This document shows, piece after piece, positions 1 through 9,605 of a DNA stretch of 64,000 nucleotides. Origin of the DNA: Arthrospira sp. PCC 9108. Lineage in GTDB: Bacteria > Cyanobacteriota > Cyanobacteriia > Cyanobacteriales > Microcoleaceae. Within the stretch, counting starts at the first letter, position 1, and each line of letters starts with the position of its first letter. The notes under the pieces were generated by a model. It did not search any database, was not told the origin of the DNA, and saw nothing but the letters and a program-made list of their open reading frames with translations. The stretch is from positions 5,394,501 to 5,458,500 of the forward strand of contig CP066886.1 of NCBI GenBank assembly GCA_016745315.1. Reading direction: 5' to 3'. A program made the translations under genes and the position numbers.

Positions 1-1
1 A

Positions 2-118
2 ATGGTAACTCTGAAAATCATCGTTAACATCGTTGTCCTCTTCTTCGTAGGCTTATTTATCTTTGGATTCTTATCCAATGACCCCTCACGAAACCCCAAA
101 CGTCGGGACTTAGAGTAA
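2..118 (+). CDS. psbI: Photosystem II reaction centre protein I (PsbI)
   Basis: This 38-residue ORF encodes a single membrane-spanning helix (about residues 5-24, rich in I, V, L and F) followed by the conserved tail FGFLSNDPSRNP and a basic-acidic end RRDLE. This is the PsbI pattern. PsbI is a low-molecular-mass subunit next to D1 and CP43 in the thylakoid membrane and helps early photosystem II assembly. The length equals the usual 36-38 residues. The ATG lies at the second base of the window, so promoter and ribosome binding site are outside. No operon partner is visible downstream. Confidence 0.95.
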   Translation: MVTLKIIVNIVVLFFVGLFIFGFLSNDPSRNPKRRDLE

Positions 119-411
119 TCCGGCGGAATTCCCAAGCCAAAACCTGATCTAGGGGGGTAAATGGGGTGATCAGTTATCATGTATAACCAATAACTCCATT
201 TACCCTAGTATCACCGATTTAGGATAAGTTTGACTAGACATAATATGTGGTTAATTGTTATCTAAAAAACTGCCTATAATTACCCTATATATTGGAATTT
301 TTCCCTAACTAAACTACCAATATAAATAGCTAAAATTCGCTAGGATTAACTCCTTTTAATTGGCTAGGGAGAAGTTAATAACCATGCGATCACACCTACT
401 CCGATATATGA
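119..411. other. Intergenic region, no gene seen
   Basis: The 293 bases between psbI and the TetR remnant are AT-rich. No ORF with family resemblance, no convincing terminator and no RNA gene was found. The upstream part of the TetR gene would be expected here, but a stop at 409-411 closes its frame and no recognisable helix-turn-helix start is left. Confidence 0.5.
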
Positions 412-955
412 TTTAAAAGGCAGATTCTATCAAGGTATAAGCTCATATATCAGATCGATAGATTCGCCAAAGCAGCCGGGGTGTCCAAACAAACCCTATA
501 TAGTCATTTTTCCGACAAAGATGGGTTGTTTACCGCCCTAGTCAAAAGGATAGCCTCAGAAAAACTCCGAGAGGTCGCCACCCCTATCAGGGAAACCAGA
601 GTTAGTGTTACGAGACTTAGCCACGCGAATACTAATGGAAAATATAAGCGATCGCGAATATCTTGGCTTGATCCGGTTAATCGTCTCCGAGTCAGGAAAA
701 CGCCCAGACCTAGCCCAAGTATTTTTAACAGCCCTAGTCAAGCCCGCCATAGAAACCCTGACAGAGTATTTAAAAACCTGCCAAGAATTGACCATCACCG
801 ACCCCGAAGCCACAGCCCGAATCTTCGTAGGTTCCCCAATTCATTATATGGTAGTCCAAGAGATTTTGCAAGGCAAAGATTCCCTACCCATGACAGCCGA
901 TCGCCTAATCGATAATTTAGTAGAATTAATTATCCATCAAAAAGCCCTACCATAA
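412..955 (+). pseudogene. TetR/AcrR-family regulator, 5'-truncated and frameshifted
   Basis: The first reading frame contains the second half of a TetR DNA-binding domain: IDRFAKAAGVSKQTLYSHF followed by SDKDGLFTALVKR. The normal first helix is missing, and codons upstream of about 448 do not resemble the family. The frame changes near base 595, where one extra A in a run of three moves the sequence from PIRE into the second frame (LRDLATRIL to the stop at 955), which carries a TetR_C-like ligand domain. TetR genes are often next to the enzyme they control, here the hydrolase 22 bases downstream. A GTG at 481 could start a short product, but that would lack most of the helix-turn-helix domain. 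The gene looks inactive unless the frameshift is a sequence error; the missing 5' end is harder to explain that way. Confidence 0.75.
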
Positions 956-977
956 ATAATCATCATTAAATCCAATC

Positions 978-2006
978 ATGTCGCCATCCCCCAGTTATCG
1001 CCCCCCATTTTTCCTCAAAAACGGGTTAATAATGACCCTTTATACAGCATTGCAAATTAGCAAAACTTGGCAAAATCACACCCACGAATCACCACCCCCT
1101 TATCAACAAAAAATATTCACCGGGGCGGGAGGTGTCCCCATCTTTGGTATTTATGCAATTCCCCCCAATCCTAAAGGCACAATAATTGCCACTTATGGCA
1201 TTGTAGGAGACTTAGAAAATCAGTGGTTTTTAAAAATACTAGGTCGCCAAGCCTTCGCCCGTGGTTATGCTGTAGTATTATTCGACTGGCGCGCCCATGG
1301 AAAAACCGGGAAACTCTCACCCACCCTGCAATCTGACGGCTTATATGAAGGAGAAGACTTTGTAGAAATTGCTAACCAGTCACTCGCCCTAGGTTGTCCA
1401 GCCCCCCTAAGGTTATTAGGTTTTTCCTTGGGGGGTCAATTAGCCTTATGGGGGTTAAAAGCCGCCCAAAGTTCCAGTAATTTAGACATAGCTGGTGCCG
1501 CCGTAATGTGTCCTAGTTTAGACTCCAATAGATCCCTAACCTATTTAGAAAATCATCCCGTCGGGAAGTATTTAGAAAAAGCCATTACCCGCCAACTGCA
1601 AATACTCGCCCATCAACTCAATCAAAATCACCCCAATATTTTCAATCCCGAAGCCATAGCTAGAGTTAACTCAATTCGCAGTTTTGATCACGAATTAGTC
1701 ATTGAAAAACTAGGATTTGCCACAGTAGAAGACTATTTTACTGCCAGTAGTGGCTTACAAATTTTACCCCAATTACACAAACCAACCCTAATTTTATATG
1801 CCCAAGATGATCCCCTATTTGACCCAAGCATTATCCCTGATTTAAAAGCGATCGCTAAACAGAATAAAGCGATCGACCTATGGCTAACCCCATCAGGAGG
1901 GCACGTCTGCCATATTAGCAGTAAATCCTGTCAAAAACAATGGGGCGATCGTGACCCTTGGTGGGCATGGAATCGCATTTTAAACTGGTTTGATACCCAT
2001 GTTTAA
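978..2006 (+). CDS. Alpha/beta hydrolase
   Basis: The protein (342 aa) is an alpha/beta-hydrolase-fold enzyme. The nucleophile elbow GFSLG places Ser150. An acidic residue after strand 7 (AQDDP, about 276-277) and H308 in GGHVC complete the likely triad. The FDWRAHGKTG segment near 102-111 matches the region that usually precedes the nucleophile. No signal peptide is evident, so it is probably cytoplasmic. A second ATG at 1032 (residue 19) is an alternative start, because residues 1-18 look unlike the family. The substrate cannot be told from sequence; esterase or lipase-like activity on a small acyl substrate is inferred from the fold. It lies 22 bases after the broken TetR gene, suggesting a former regulator-enzyme pair. 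Confidence 0.82.
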   Translation: MSPSPSYRPPFFLKNGLIMTLYTALQISKTWQNHTHESPPPYQQKIFTGAGGVPIFGIYAIPPNPKGTIIATYGIVGDLENQWFLKILGRQAFARGYAVVLFDWRAHGKTGKLSPTLQSDGLYEGEDFVEIANQSLALGCPAPLRLLGFSLGGQLALWGLKAAQSSSNLDIAGAAVMCPSLDSNRSLTYLENHPVGKYLEKAITRQLQILAHQLNQNHPNIFNPEAIARVNSIRSFDHELVIEKLGFATVEDYFTASSGLQILPQLHKPTLILYAQDDPLFDPSIIPDLKAIAKQNKAIDLWLTPSGGHVCHISSKSCQKQWGDRDPWWAWNRILNWFDTHV

Positions 2007-2073
2007 TGATTATAAACCCATAGCCGCCTCGCGTCAGAACCCCCAAATAACAATCATTAGCTGACCTACCTCG

Positions 2074-4116
2074 TCACCAACCCATGGGCCACACCTTAAT
2101 ACTATTATCAAAACTGCCACTAACTAAAGTTGTCTCAACCGGGTTAAAAACCACATTCACCCAGTGTTGATGACCTTTCATGGTCCCCGTTAAGCCCCCT
2201 GGCTCGATTGGCCATAACTTAATAGTACCATCAAAATCCCCACTAGCCAGAGTTTGACCATCAGGACTAAAAGACAGAGATTGAATTTTATCACCATGGC
2301 CCGTCAAAGTTTGCAGAGGGAGACTCGTAAAATATTCCAACTCCAGGCGATTTAAATCCCATAGGCGGACAGTACGATCCCAACTTCCCGTAGCCAGAGT
2401 TTGACCATCAGGACTAACAGCCAAAGACCAGATAGCTTGAGGATGAGCCGCTAAACTCCGCCGCAATTGACCAGTTTCCCGATCCCATAATTCCAGCAAA
2501 CCATTACTGCTACCACTGATTAACATTTCACCATTAGCACTAAAAACGATCGCCTGTATCTGTTCCCCGTAACCCCGTAAAGTTCTTTCCTCAAAGCCGG
2601 TGTCAACATTCCACAAGCGAATCGACCCATCACCTCCCGCACTAGCCAAACTAGCACCATCAGGACTAAAAGCCAAAGCATGAACCCAACTCCGATGACC
2701 AGGTAACACCCGCACCAGACGACTATTCCACAAGTCCCAAATCCGAATAGTGCCATCACCCCCAGCACTCGCCAAAAATCGACCTTCAGGAGCGATCGCT
2801 ATTGTACCAACCGGTTGGTTATGACCAGATAAAGTATTAACTACAGTCCCCGTATCAATATCCACCAAGTTAATCGAGCCATCAGTCTGACCACTAGCTA
2901 CCAATTGACCATCGGGAGTAATAGCAAGCGACCAAATAGGCCCATCACCCGATCGCAAAGTCCGCACCCCAGAAGATTGTCTGTTCTGATAACCGCGACG
3001 ATAATTATTAGGTCTGTTTCTGTTATAGTTAGGGCGAACCTCCGGCATCCTTCTCACCGGAATTTCAGGGCGACTCGGGGTTTCGGGAACTCGAGTCGGC
3101 AATCGCGAAGCCAAAATCAGAGACAGTATTGTCAGCGCAATTCCACCCCAGGCTGTCAGAATCCACTGTTGGTCAGAACTTTCTGCAAACGCCCCAGCCG
3201 TTGGTCCCCGTTTTAAAGCAGCGATCGCCTCCGATGCCGACTGATAACGGCGGGCAGGATTTCGCTCTACCAACTTATCTAAAATCCTTCCCAAGCGACG
3301 GCTAACAGGGCGTTTAATGTAGTCTCGCCACACCCAAGTATTTGATTTAACATCAAACAACTCAAAAGGCGAAACATCCGTCATTAAGTGCAGACAAGTC
3401 ACCCCCAAACTGTAAAGATCATTTCTCCCATCAAAATGTCCTTGAGTTTGTTCCGGGGCCACATATTCCGCCGCCCCCATCATCCGTTCACCAGGGTATT
3501 GTTCAACCTCCACCAGAGGAATAGCCGACCCAAAATCCACCAGAGACAAACGATTACCCCCAGAACCATCATATTGAGGGGAACGAACAATATTTTCCGG
3601 CTTAATATCCCCATGCACAATACCATTGTCATGGACAACCTCTAGCACCGGAAGAACAGACGTAAGTAGCTCCCAAATCTGGATTTCTCCAAATACTCCA
3701 TCACTAGCCAATTCGTCCGCCAAATTGCGCCCGCGAATATACTCATGAACAAAATACTTAGAGCCATTCTCTTCAAAACTCGCCCAAAGTTCTGGAATCA
3801 AAGCATTGTGACCAATTCTCTCCAACTCCCGCGCTCTGCACCTCAAATCCACTTCTATAGGCTTATAGCAATCAATTTCACCGGTTCGAGAATCAATATT
3901 TTCCGGTGAACCTATAAATTGCTTAATCGTACACTGAGGCTTAGACGGCTTATCTTCATCCACAGCCAAAAAAGTCCGACTGTTAGCACTTTCTCCTAAA
4001 ATTCTCACCATCCGATAGCGGTCTTTCAGGTGCAAACTAGCTCCACAACTCTTACAAGTCTTTTGACCAGGAGAATTCTGCGGGTGCTGACACTGGGGAT
4101 TCATGCAGTAACTCAT
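2074..4116 (-). CDS. Membrane Ser/Thr protein kinase with zinc ribbon and WD40 propeller
   Basis: The order of domains in 680 aa is clear. An N-terminal zinc ribbon has Cys4, Cys9, Cys21 and Cys24. A Hanks-type kinase domain spans about residues 33-300, with K65 in CTIKQF, catalytic loop HGDIKPEN (168-175), DFG (194-196) and APE (220-222). A transmembrane helix lies at about 318-338. Seven WD40 repeats (about 385-680), each ending in a variant of IRIWD, are enough for one closed beta-propeller. HRD is changed to HGD, a common variant in cyanobacterial kinases that keeps the catalytic Asp. The propeller probably presents a protein-binding surface on the far side of the membrane from the kinase. 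Partners are unknown. It converges with the hydrolase gene. Confidence 0.92.
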   Translation of the reverse strand: MSYCMNPQCQHPQNSPGQKTCKSCGASLHLKDRYRMVRILGESANSRTFLAVDEDKPSKPQCTIKQFIGSPENIDSRTGEIDCYKPIEVDLRCRARELERIGHNALIPELWASFEENGSKYFVHEYIRGRNLADELASDGVFGEIQIWELLTSVLPVLEVVHDNGIVHGDIKPENIVRSPQYDGSGGNRLSLVDFGSAIPLVEVEQYPGERMMGAAEYVAPEQTQGHFDGRNDLYSLGVTCLHLMTDVSPFELFDVKSNTWVWRDYIKRPVSRRLGRILDKLVERNPARRYQSASEAIAALKRGPTAGAFAESSDQQWILTAWGGIALTILSLILASRLPTRVPETPSRPEIPVRRMPEVRPNYNRNRPNNYRRGYQNRQSSGVRTLRSGDGPIWSLAITPDGQLVASGQTDGSINLVDIDTGTVVNTLSGHNQPVGTIAIAPEGRFLASAGGDGTIRIWDLWNSRLVRVLPGHRSWVHALAFSPDGASLASAGGDGSIRLWNVDTGFEERTLRGYGEQIQAIVFSANGEMLISGSSNGLLELWDRETGQLRRSLAAHPQAIWSLAVSPDGQTLATGSWDRTVRLWDLNRLELEYFTSLPLQTLTGHGDKIQSLSFSPDGQTLASGDFDGTIKLWPIEPGGLTGTMKGHQHWVNVVFNPVETTLVSGSFDNSIKVWPMGW

Positions 4117-4223
4117 AACCAGGCATTGTTTCGGTGTATTCTAATTATATGATATGCTTTTCACGCCTGGGTAGCCACAGAGCGTAACATAAAAACCATT
4201 GTAATCAAACGCAAAACCCTAAT

Positions 4224-5194
4224 ATGTCGCTAATTCGCATATCTCCCGACTGGCAACTACCCGAAAAACTGATTACCTCAGAATCAGCCTTTGTCAACCG
4301 CCGTAAATTTATCAAACAAGTAGTCGGCGCCGGACTGGCCGCCTCTATTTTACCCCTACAGGGATGCGATCGCACCTCTGCCAGCTTCCATACTACCCAA
4401 ACTCCCTATCCCAACCTACCCCAAAACCCTAACTTTACCAACCTCCCATCAGCCACTACCCCGAAGACCTTGCTACCCGTTATAACAACTACTACGAATT
4501 TGGCGGGTCTAAATCTATTTGGGAAGCCGCCCAAAACCTCCCTACCGATAACTGGCGAGTAGAAGTCTCAGGACTCGTCAAAAATCCCCGCACCTACGAT
4601 ATCGACGATTTACACAAAAAATTCCCCCTCCAAGAAAGAATCTATCGATTTCGCTGTGTCGAAGCCTGGGCGATGGTAGTTCCCTGGGTCGGTTTTCCCA
4701 TGCGTCTACTCATGGCCGACGTTGAACCCACCAGCGCCGCCAAATTTGTCCGCTTCACTTCCTTTTATGACCCCAAAATCACCAAAGGTCCTGGTTTCTG
4801 GGCTACTAATTATCCCTGGCCCTATACCGAAGCATTAACCATTCAGGAAATGGCTAATGAATTGGCATTTTTGGCCACCGGAATTTATGGTAAAACTCTC
4901 CCCAAACAAAATGGCGCACCTTTACGCATGGTTCTACCTTGGAAATACGGCTTTAAAGGCGCTAAATCTATTGTAAAAATCGAATTTTTAGACCACCAAC
5001 CTCCCACATTTTGGAATACCTTAGTCCCTAACGAATATGGCTTTGTCGCTAATGTTAACCCTAACAAACCTCATCCCCGTTGGTCTCAAGCTACCGAACG
5101 CATTGTTGGTAATGGTCCGAGTTTCTCCTGGGACACTCAACCCACATTAATTTATAACGGCTATGGAGAATATGTAGCCCATTTGTACACCTGA
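4224..5194 (+). pseudogene. msrP: MsrP/YedY-type molybdoenzyme, frameshifted
   Basis: The two halves together match the catalytic subunit of the periplasmic protein-methionine-sulfoxide reductase MsrP (sulfite-oxidase fold, Mo-molybdopterin). The first half carries a twin-arginine signal (NRRKFIKQV) and a hydrophobic stretch ending LQGCD. The second half carries FRCVEAWAMVVPWVG, whose Cys would bind molybdenum. Near 4446-4448 one base is missing: the frame after AACCTCCC should continue ATC AGC CAC TAC CCC GAA GAC (ISHYPED), but reads SATTPKT and ends at 4562. The correct frame stays open without a start from about 4433 to 5194. Restoring one base would give about 322 aa, the normal length. 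No MsrQ haem partner is next to it. It is either a recent loss or a single-base sequence error. Confidence 0.85.
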
Positions 5195-5609
5195 AAAGTT
5201 CACCAGCCAGCTAACCCACACTCTCTTTAGCAGACTAAGTGCCTTGCGCCCCTACCTTATTTTAGTCACGACACCTACCCCACCGAATGCGTAGCTAGTT
5301 CCCCCCCTCTGTCCTCAGCAGTTAAACAAGTCGTGAAGATCCTTAACTAGCGTCCTTCTCATCTAACCTGTATCGAGACTCATTCCCCAATTTCCCTTGC
5401 TTCACCCCCGAGAGCGTCAATTGCTCAACCTCCTGGGAAATAATCATGATATTCCCATTTATGTTAAGTTTTGTAACAAATTTTAATTAATGTTAAAAAT
5501 TAGCCCGATTCGAGGCAGGGGACTTGACTTTTGCCTGGGCTTCATGGTATATTTTAAATAATCGATATATATGCTTTTTTTCGTAGATGAATATATTTCC
5601 ATTATTTAA
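5195..5609. other. Intergenic region between msrP and mini intron
   Basis: About 415 bases with no ORF that looks like a gene. The first 250 bases are C-rich on the plus strand and contain scattered CTAG-type inverted motifs. The last 150 bases are very AT-rich and form the 3' exon side of the minus-strand intron. No repeat or RNA gene was recognised. Confidence 0.45.
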
Positions 5610-6473
5610 GTTATGGTCGAAAGGGAATTCACCTTCCCCAACTCCAATACAAAACCGTGCTTGATACTTTCACATCACACGGCTCCTGATGTGGATACCC
5701 CTTTTGACATCGGGAACAGGATAACAACTTCCGGCTTTGTGACTTCAACTTTTAGAGCTCAATACAACATCGTAGTCTTTAAACTCGCTATCGTCGTAAA
5801 CACTCCTAATTGTCGCCATCTCTATATCCACACCGTGACTAGTGGGCATATCCTAACCATTACAGTTAGGCATTGGCTTTCAGTCACATCCTTTCCCCTT
5901 AAAGGTATGCGCTTACACTTTCACTACTGTGCAGGTACATCCTACCACTCGAGAGCCTAAAAGGGGTTGAAACGTTCCGTTTATACGGGCATTCCATCTT
6001 TAGATTTGTCCTATCCACCGGGGTACTTTTAAAGGTCTGTGTAGGTGTTGCATAGAGAACCCTACTTTTCCCCTTGCTCTTTTGAACGTAGCGTGTCAAC
6101 CTATTTCGCTACCTTAATAATTACGATGGTTCAAGCCGGAACATTCAGATTTCCTTAGTCATGGATGGTTGGCAGTGGTCGGATTATTGGGAATAGGTTT
6201 CCCTCACGCCTTCCGTTCCCCGCTTCAATCTGATGGGTTGTGATTCCCAAAACTGGGTGTGGCTATCGCCGTTACTCTCAACGCCCTGATTTCTCAGTTG
6301 GTTTATGACCTTGAGTTCCCTGCCTTGCTTAGATTTCTCCAAGCGTCGGGACATATAAACAGTTATGGGATGGTTAGGGGTGCAAATCCCTTATATTCTA
6401 CCCAGGGGTGGAAGTCCCACTAGGAGGTTATTTCAGGCATTGCAGCCTTATTTAACTCCTAAACGTCTCGCAC
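5610..6473 (-). mobile_element. ORF-less group II intron (864 nt)
   Basis: Read on the minus strand, the element starts at 6473 with GTGCGAGACG, a group II 5' end. It ends at 5610 with a domain VI-like hairpin and ...CATAAC. Domain V lies at 5685-5651: GAGCCGTG stem start with the catalytic AGC, a GTGAAAGT tip and the pairing return CACGGTTTT. The first roughly 700 bases align stepwise with the first roughly 730 bases of the full intron that starts at 43967, including long shared stretches such as GTAACGGCGATAGCCAC. Just after the point where the full intron starts its reverse transcriptase (shared GATAGCGAGTTTAAAG), the mini element skips the protein and resumes near domain V. Its ATG is not kept. 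It therefore looks like a ribozyme that lost its ORF and could splice or move only with a protein supplied in trans. Confidence 0.85.
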
Positions 6474-6560
6474 CTATACATCTATAATAGCATTCCTCGC
6501 CGTCCCTGTCAACCTCTATTCTTTCCGCGCGAGGGTTGGTTAATTGAATAAAAAATCAAG

Positions 6561-7961
6561 TTATTCTTGAGCGCCAGCGGCTCTCAAAAGCTTAACAATT
6601 TCGTGATGTCGGTTAAATTCGGCTAACATTAAAGCTGTAAAACCCCCACGATGTTTAAGATTAATATTTGCACCGCGTTCAATGAGCAATTGAACTGCGA
6701 ACTGATGACCACGATGAGCGGCCCACATCAAAGCTGTAGCTCCCTTTTCGTCCTGAAGATTCAGGTCAATTGGGGTAAGAAGTAGCCGTTCAATAATCGC
6801 CACATTTCCCACTTCAGCGGCGGTCATCAAGGGAGTTTTACCGCCTTCTGTAGTCAGATGAATATCGGCACCACTATTAAGCAGGATTTGTACAGCGTTT
6901 AAATCTCCCTGGCGAATAGCCAAAGAAAGAGGAGTTTCGCCACTGATTTTAGCATTAAGAAGAGCATCACGGCGATCGCGAGAAATACGAGGGACTAACA
7001 GAGTCATAATGTCACTATGTCCCTGGATAGCTGCTAACATCAGGGGGATATCGCCAAAGCGATTAACCGCATGAACATCAGCACCCCAACCCAACAGAAG
7101 TTTCACCATATCCTGGTGTCCTTCTAGGACTGCCAAATGTAGGGCAGTTTCACCATCGCGATCGCCAGTATAAATATCAGCCCCAGCTTTAAGCAAGGCA
7201 CTAGCGATAGATAATTGACCCATAGCCGCCGCCCCCATGAGAGCCGTGCTACCATCGATATTGCGGGCATTAACATTAGCCCCAGCTCGGATGAGTAATT
7301 CTACCATTTGCCAGTCTCCCCTATCAGTAGCCACCATAAGGGGAGTTTCCCCAGACTCATTACAGACATTGACATTTAAACCCATGTCTAACCAGGTGGG
7401 GAGTCTTTCAGGGCGACCAGAGGCAACCACCTGAAATAATATGCCAGAATCAGGTAATGGATCTAAGACAGCCCCAGCTTGCCGGAGGTCTTCAGCAATT
7501 TCGAGATGGTTTTGTGATAGGGCTAATTTCCAGGCCGTATCACCGGCGCTGTCGATCGCATTAACATCAGCTCCTTCATTCAATAGCAATTTTACCATAG
7601 AGCGATCGCCCCGATGGGTAGCAGCCATCAGAGCCGTGCTACCGTCCTCATTTTGAGCATTGACATTAGCGCCACTTTGTAGTAGCAAACGAGCGCAATC
7701 AAGTTGACCATGAGCCGCCGCCACCATCAGAGCCGTGATACCATAGCGACGACTAGCATAATTAACATCTGCGGATCGTTGCACCAACACCTGCAAAATC
7801 TCCAAGTATCCTGCCTGTGCTGCCAAAATTAACACCGTAACACCATCACGATCTTTAGCATTAGCATTTCCCCCCTTAGCCAGGAGAGCGCGGGTGTTAA
7901 TTACATTACCCCTCTTAACCGCTCTAACTAAGGTACTGTCCCGCTGTGTTGTTGAACCCAT
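6561..7961 (-). CDS. Ankyrin-repeat protein
   Basis: The 466 residues consist almost entirely of ankyrin repeats of about 33 residues. Their hallmarks recur through the protein: G.TALM.AA, G....V.LLL..GA and VNA.N. About 12-14 repeats can be counted. No signal peptide, membrane helix or catalytic domain is visible, so it is probably a cytoplasmic protein-protein interaction scaffold. The start at MGSTTQRDSTLVRAVKRGN fits an N-terminal capping repeat. The mini intron ends 88 bases downstream of its stop without touching the gene. The binding partner cannot be inferred from the neighbours. Confidence 0.93.
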   Translation of the reverse strand: MGSTTQRDSTLVRAVKRGNVINTRALLAKGGNANAKDRDGVTVLILAAQAGYLEILQVLVQRSADVNYASRRYGITALMVAAAHGQLDCARLLLQSGANVNAQNEDGSTALMAATHRGDRSMVKLLLNEGADVNAIDSAGDTAWKLALSQNHLEIAEDLRQAGAVLDPLPDSGILFQVVASGRPERLPTWLDMGLNVNVCNESGETPLMVATDRGDWQMVELLIRAGANVNARNIDGSTALMGAAAMGQLSIASALLKAGADIYTGDRDGETALHLAVLEGHQDMVKLLLGWGADVHAVNRFGDIPLMLAAIQGHSDIMTLLVPRISRDRRDALLNAKISGETPLSLAIRQGDLNAVQILLNSGADIHLTTEGGKTPLMTAAEVGNVAIIERLLLTPIDLNLQDEKGATALMWAAHRGHQFAVQLLIERGANINLKHRGGFTALMLAEFNRHHEIVKLLRAAGAQE

Positions 7962-8193
7962 GAAATGTTTTTCTCATCCCACTCGTTGGTTGGAGGACAG
8001 AACTACGATGACTCCATAATAGAGAACCCCGCAGTTGCCAATTGCATCTTCGCAGGATCTATCAAAAACAGTCAATCTTTTTAGCCCATAACATAAGTAA
8101 ATTCCCACAGTGGCAAGATATCACAAACACAACTGATCAGTAATATGCTAAGTTTTATGAAGATTTCATCATTTTACCGATTCGGAGAACACT

Positions 8194-8664
8194 ATGGATC
8201 TGCCAATTCCAGATACTATCAAACCCTACCTGAATTTTATTCACCCAGCGATTATGTGGGTGTTGTTAGCCCTAACAATTTACGCAATGTACTTAGGGGT
8301 GCAAATTCGGCGCACCAGGTCATCCGAGGGGGAACAGAAAAAAGAACTGATCAAGGGAAAATTCAATAGCAAACATTATCAAGTCGGCTCGCTAATCCTG
8401 GCTTTGATGGTGCTAGGCTCTATTGGTGGAATGAGTGTCACCTATATCAACAATCATAAATTATTTGTTGGCCCTCATCTCCTAGTAGGATTAGGGATGA
8501 CTGGAATGGTGGCGGTTTCAGCTTCTCTGAGTCCCCTGATGCAAAAGGGGGTTAATTGGGCCCGATATACTCATATCGGCTTGAACACAGTATTGTTAGG
8601 ACTGTTTTTGTGGCAAGCCCTAACAGGGGTAGAAATCCTGCAACGGATTATCAGCAATATGTAG
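8194..8664 (+). CDS. DUF4079 membrane protein
   Basis: This 156-aa protein has four likely membrane helices: about residues 15-36, 64-84, 92-112 and 126-146. The His residues in FIHPAIMW, GPHLLVG and YTHIGLN, and the overall pattern, match DUF4079, a cyanobacterial and plastid family resembling small cytochrome b561-like four-helix proteins. The start follows CGGAGAACACT, a good Shine-Dalgarno site eight bases away. A role in thylakoid or plasma membrane redox chemistry is possible from the helical His pattern, but this is inference. It converges with the DUF1997 gene across a strong hairpin. Confidence 0.85.
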   Translation: MDLPIPDTIKPYLNFIHPAIMWVLLALTIYAMYLGVQIRRTRSSEGEQKKELIKGKFNSKHYQVGSLILALMVLGSIGGMSVTYINNHKLFVGPHLLVGLGMTGMVAVSASLSPLMQKGVNWARYTHIGLNTVLLGLFLWQALTGVEILQRIISNM

Positions 8665-8694
8665 TTATATCTATAAATCGTAGACCAAGCTACC

Positions 8695-8739
8695 GGGGTG
8701 GGGGGTTGCTACCAAGGCATCAGCAATTATCCCCCTACC
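8695..8739. terminator. Hairpin between convergent genes, likely bidirectional terminator
   Basis: A long imperfect inverted repeat pairs GGGGTGGGGGGTTGCT (8695-8710) with the segment AGCAATTATCCCCCTACC (8722-8739) around an 11-base loop. It lies between two genes that end towards each other. There is no long T run, so termination efficiency is uncertain. Confidence 0.5.
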
Positions 8740-8754
8740 GCACCCTACAGATAA

Positions 8755-9465
8755 CTAGCGGTTTTTGCGTTTCTTGGGAAATGATAAGTTTTGGGTAGTG
8801 TGAAAGTCTAGTTGGGTTTTGTAACTAAGGCGACGAGAAACCTGTTTGACTATCTTCTTGAGAAGGCTATCTCCGGTTTTCTGAATTAGCGCCCGCGACA
8901 TATCCAAAATGAACTTGGGGAACTTCACCCCCACAGCTAGATCTAAATGCCATTTAGCCCCAGTCACGATCGCCGGACAATCTTCCGGTTCCACTTGGTA
9001 TTTCTCGCAGACCTCCTCAACCGAAAGTTGCACCAGTTTCATAGTCGATTGAAAATCAACCTCATAACCAGGGGGAACATAATCAGGAATTGGTGTGGTG
9101 CGGATACGATAGATTCCAGCTTCATCTGGGGGAACTAATTCTAAACCGACTCTAGCTTCTACTTGATAGCCAAAAGCACCGAAACGTCCAATAATCAGAG
9201 AATAGGAGTTTTCGCCAATGGGTTCAGTTTTCATCGGTTGCGCGCATCGACAGAACCAACCTCGATGATGTCCCAGATATTCGGCCACAGTCTCCAAGTC
9301 TGCAAACATCTCCATGCAGTCGTCGTAGTCGGTGTGAAACCACATTTGTTCTGGTTGTTCTGTGGAGTCTTGGGGTTCAAGGTCGGAAGGCTGCATATCA
9401 CGGGGGTTATTTAGGTCTTGCTCAGATGCTGCTACTGGCTGAGATCTAACGAAATTTTGTGGCAT
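8755..9465 (-). CDS. DUF1997 family protein
   Basis: A 236-aa soluble protein. Residues about 1-40 are polar and low in complexity. The remainder (WFHTDYDDCMEMFADLETVAEYLGHH through the conserved WHLDLAVGVKFPKF segment) has the pattern of DUF1997, a family of cyanobacteria and plastids with a START/SRPBCC-like shape. A ligand is not known from sequence. The C-terminus is strongly basic (SFPKKRKNR). No signal peptide is present. It is transcribed away from the SDR gene, with a 140-base divergent spacer. Confidence 0.82.
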   Translation of the reverse strand: MPQNFVRSQPVAASEQDLNNPRDMQPSDLEPQDSTEQPEQMWFHTDYDDCMEMFADLETVAEYLGHHRGWFCRCAQPMKTEPIGENSYSLIIGRFGAFGYQVEARVGLELVPPDEAGIYRIRTTPIPDYVPPGYEVDFQSTMKLVQLSVEEVCEKYQVEPEDCPAIVTGAKWHLDLAVGVKFPKFILDMSRALIQKTGDSLLKKIVKQVSRRLSYKTQLDFHTTQNLSFPKKRKNR

Positions 9466-9605
9466 GATGGGTTCTCCTCGAATATGCCTTATGCTTCTAT
9501 GTACTAGAATGCCTTGTAGCTCGGTAAAACCGCTACAATAAATCTACCATTATTTTTTTAGGAAAAATGGCTGGCATTTCACTGGGTTGAGCATAGGTGT
9601 AACAG

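Noticed and set aside
5613..5960. ORF on plus strand of 115 aa
   Set aside because: It lies antisense within the mini group II intron; the sequence matches ribozyme domains of the full intron instead.
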